Below, piece after piece: positions 61,831-64,000 of a DNA stretch of 64,000 nt. How positions within the stretch are numbered: position 1 is the stretch's first letter; each line of letters begins with the position of its first letter. Under the pieces are notes generated by a model that searched no databases, had not been told where the DNA came from, and saw nothing but the letters and a program-made list of their open reading frames with translations. Where the stretch lies: assembly GCF_030317205.1 (NCBI RefSeq), contig NZ_JASZYB010000001.1, forward strand, positions 496,001-560,000, read 5' to 3'. Made by a program: the position numbers and the translations under genes. Origin of the DNA: Variovorax sp. J2L1-78. Lineage in GTDB: Bacteria; Pseudomonadota; Gammaproteobacteria; Burkholderiales; Burkholderiaceae_C.

Positions 61831-64000
61831 ATGACTCCGTTCAGCGCCCTGGCCATGGCCAGCCGCGACCCTGGTGCCGCTCGCGCACCCTCCGCTCCAT
61901 CTCCCGGTTTCACCCGATTCCCCCGACGCCGTGTCAGCCTGGTGGCGCTCGCCATCCAGGCCCTGCTGTGGCAGGCAGCGCCGGCGTTCTCGCAGAATGC
62001 GCAGACCACGCCGCAGCGGCCCGCCACCAGCGCCTCGTCAGACAGCAAGGAAACGCTCGACGAAGTGAAGGTGACCGCGGACGCGCTGCGCCAGGAAGCC
62101 GGCACGCGCACCGTCATCACGCAGGAGGACATCGAGAAGACCGGTGCCACCGGCATGGGCGACGTGATGCGCTACCAGCCGCTGGTGGAAGCGCCCGGCA
62201 CGGTCACCGGCAGCACGCGCGGGGCGAGCCGCTATGACCGCAGTGGCACCACCGGCTACAACATCCGCGGCATCGAGGGCAACCGGATCGGCCTGGACGT
62301 CGACGGCATCGAGATGCCCGACGCCATCAGCCGCGCGCCGCTGACCAACCGCGCGCAGGACGGCACCTTCGGCATGGGCCGCGACTTCATCGACCCGGAC
62401 ATCTACTCGGCGGTCGACATCCAGTCGGGCACCACCAATTCGCAGCGCACGGCCGGCGGCATCGGCGGCGCGGTGAGCTTCCGCAGCAAGTCGCCGGAAG
62501 ACTACGTGAACGCGGACAAGCCGCTCTACTTCGGCGGCAAGCTGGGCTACAGCGAGGTCAACAGCGCCTGGACCGAGGCCGTGACGGCGGCTGGGCTGTC
62601 GGGCGACTACGCGGGCATCTTCAGCTACGTGCGCCGCGATGGCCATCAGACGAAGAACAACAGCGACGTCGTGGACAGCTTCCCCGAGGATTGGCATTCC
62701 GACGCGCTGCTGCTCAAGGGCAGCATGCGCGTGAACGCGCAGCACAAGCTCGAGATCGGCGCCGACCTTTACCGCAAGCAGAACGACAGCAGCTTCGACG
62801 CCTGGAACAACGCGGGCACCGCCGTGACCGGCACGTCGACGCAGAACGCCAAGACCGAGCGCAACACCTTCCACCTGGCCCACACCTGGACGCCCGGCGC
62901 CGGTGGCCTGGTGGATCGGTTGAACACCCGCGTCTACCTGCAGGACACGGACATGGACGACGTCACCGACACGCTGACCTTCAGCACGCGCGCCGTTGGG
63001 CGGGACATCTCGCGGAACACCACGCGGCAGGTGGGTTTCTCCAGCGCGGGCGAGAAGCAGCTGGACAACCATCTGCTGAAGTTCGGCGTGAACTACTCGC
63101 AGACGAAGAACGAGCATCCGTTCTCCTCGACTTACGATTCGTCCACGCAGCAGCCCTTCCCGGACACCACCACCGACCGGGCCGGCATCTTCCTGGAGGA
63201 CACCATCGACTTCCAGGTTGGCGGCCGGCGCCTGGCCGTGGTGCCCGGGCTGCGGGTGGACCGGGTCAAGCCCAGCATCCGCAATGCGGACAGCTTCGGC
63301 AACAACCGCATCACCGCGGCGCAGCTGGAGACGATGTACGGCAGCACCTCGGGCACCACCATCGCCAGCCCGAGCCTGGCCGTGCTCTACGACATTCGGC
63401 CGACGCTGACCGCCTATGCGCAATGGAAGCGCAGCGGCCGCGCGCCCACCAACAGCGAGGTCTTCGGCTACTGGAACGGCGGCGGCGGATCGTATGCGCT
63501 GGTCGGCAACAAGGACCTGAAGAAAGAGACGAGCGATTCCTTCGACATGGGGCTGAAGGGCTCGCCGACACCGGGCGTGGTGTTCAACAGCTCGGTCTTC
63601 TACACGCGCTACAAGGACTTCATTTCCTACACGCGGTACATGCGTGCGAACAACCCCGAGTTGTTCACCAACATCCAGCCGAACCTGAACATCCTGTACC
63701 AGGCCAGCAACCGCGACGAGGCGACCATCTACGGCACGGAGCTGAGCGCGCGGCTCGAGCACGGCACCTGGTCGCCCGCCGCCAAGGGCCTCTACAGCAC
63801 CTGGGCGCTGGGCTACAGCAAGGGCAATTCGAAGTCCAATTTCGCCGGCGACAAGAAGGTGGACCTGGACTCCGTCCAGCCGGCCAAGGCCATCATCGGC
63901 GTGGGCTACGACGCCCCGGAGAAGGCCTGGGGCCTGAACCTCACCGGCGTCTTCGTGAAGGGCAAGCAGGCCGTCGCGACCAACCGGCAGGGCTTCAGCA
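61831..64000 (+). CDS. TonB-dependent haem/haemoglobin receptor family protein (partial)
   Basis: The first 723 residues, open at the right edge. A long N-terminal leader reaches a signal core (VSLVALAIQALLWQAAPAFS-Q). The TonB box region is LDEVKVTADALRQ, the plug has TVITQEDIEKTGATGMGDVMRYQPLVEAP and the family-typical IRGIEGNRIGLDVDGIEMPDA, and barrel strands follow. The plug type is that of haemoglobin/transferrin/lactoferrin receptors, importing haem or iron. No STN domain is present, so it does not signal like the other TonB receptor here. An AAGG site precedes the ATG. Confidence 0.92.
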   Translation, partial: MTPFSALAMASRDPGAARAPSAPSPGFTRFPRRRVSLVALAIQALLWQAAPAFSQNAQTTPQRPATSASSDSKETLDEVKVTADALRQEAGTRTVITQEDIEKTGATGMGDVMRYQPLVEAPGTVTGSTRGASRYDRSGTTGYNIRGIEGNRIGLDVDGIEMPDAISRAPLTNRAQDGTFGMGRDFIDPDIYSAVDIQSGTTNSQRTAGGIGGAVSFRSKSPEDYVNADKPLYFGGKLGYSEVNSAWTEAVTAAGLSGDYAGIFSYVRRDGHQTKNNSDVVDSFPEDWHSDALLLKGSMRVNAQHKLEIGADLYRKQNDSSFDAWNNAGTAVTGTSTQNAKTERNTFHLAHTWTPGAGGLVDRLNTRVYLQDTDMDDVTDTLTFSTRAVGRDISRNTTRQVGFSSAGEKQLDNHLLKFGVNYSQTKNEHPFSSTYDSSTQQPFPDTTTDRAGIFLEDTIDFQVGGRRLAVVPGLRVDRVKPSIRNADSFGNNRITAAQLETMYGSTSGTTIASPSLAVLYDIRPTLTAYAQWKRSGRAPTNSEVFGYWNGGGGSYALVGNKDLKKETSDSFDMGLKGSPTPGVVFNSSVFYTRYKDFISYTRYMRANNPELFTNIQPNLNILYQASNRDEATIYGTELSARLEHGTWSPAAKGLYSTWALGYSKGNSKSNFAGDKKVDLDSVQPAKAIIGVGYDAPEKAWGLNLTGVFVKGKQAVATNRQGFS

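Noticed and set aside
1..64000. Mobile elements, CRISPR arrays, tRNA or rRNA genes.
   Set aside because: No transposase or integrase frame, no regularly spaced repeats and no tRNA or rRNA-like sequence was seen in reading both strands.

Overview
The window is high-GC DNA with densely packed genes that often overlap by 4 bases. It has seven orphan Bug-type substrate-binding proteins of the tripartite tricarboxylate transporter (TTT) family, an imuA-imuB-dnaE2 mutagenesis cassette and beta-proteobacterial porin and TonB receptor types. Together these point to a Burkholderiales member, most likely Comamonadaceae and Variovorax-like. This assignment is inferred from gene content, not from an rRNA marker. 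I see no rRNA, tRNA, CRISPR array or insertion sequence.

Layout. 1-5.5 kb: the start of an unidentified gene, then a LysR regulator divergent from a CoA-transferase / HMG-CoA-lyase-like / Bug operon, then an isochorismatase-fold hydrolase. 5.7-13.2 kb: LtrA membrane protein, serine hydrolase, an unusual lipoprotein-type fumarylacetoacetate-hydrolase homologue, a Tat lipoprotein metallophosphoesterase and an ABC exporter. 13.3-16 kb: a hybrid histidine kinase cut by an in-frame amber codon just before its receiver domain. 16-19 kb: an MDR oxidoreductase and a LysR / extradiol-dioxygenase divergent pair.

19-26.7 kb is a compact signalling island. One arm holds a receiver remnant, a periplasmic binding protein and a PAS histidine kinase. 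The divergent arm holds an HTH-receiver protein and a receiver-Hpt protein. A chemoreceptor, a CheW and a small unknown protein converge on it. 26.8-28.9 kb is a small hydrolase / acetyltransferase / SRPBCC operon.

28.9-39.2 kb is a catabolic locus. Two tandem Bug proteins diverge from an FAD oxidoreductase, an IclR regulator, a two-subunit aconitase X, an IlvD/Edd dehydratase, a porin and another Bug. Two different dehydratases with a dedicated porin and binding proteins suggest uptake and stepwise dehydration of a hydroxy acid that I cannot identify. It is the best candidate here for an undescribed pathway. 39.2-43.5 kb is a FecI/FecR/TonB-receptor surface-signalling module, bounded on both sides by a nearly identical 33-34 bp direct repeat.

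43.5-54.8 kb, all on the minus strand, looks like a sugar-acid utilisation region: LacI regulator with a matching operator, IlvD-type sugar-acid dehydratase, three Bug proteins, an RraA-like aldolase, a 2-hydroxyacid dehydrogenase, an SMP-30 lactonase, a frameshifted Na+/H+ antiporter and an amidohydrolase. 55-61.8 kb is the SOS mutagenesis cassette (LexA box, imuA, imuB, dnaE2) followed by a 2'-5' RNA ligase-like gene. A haem/haemoglobin-type TonB receptor runs off the right edge.
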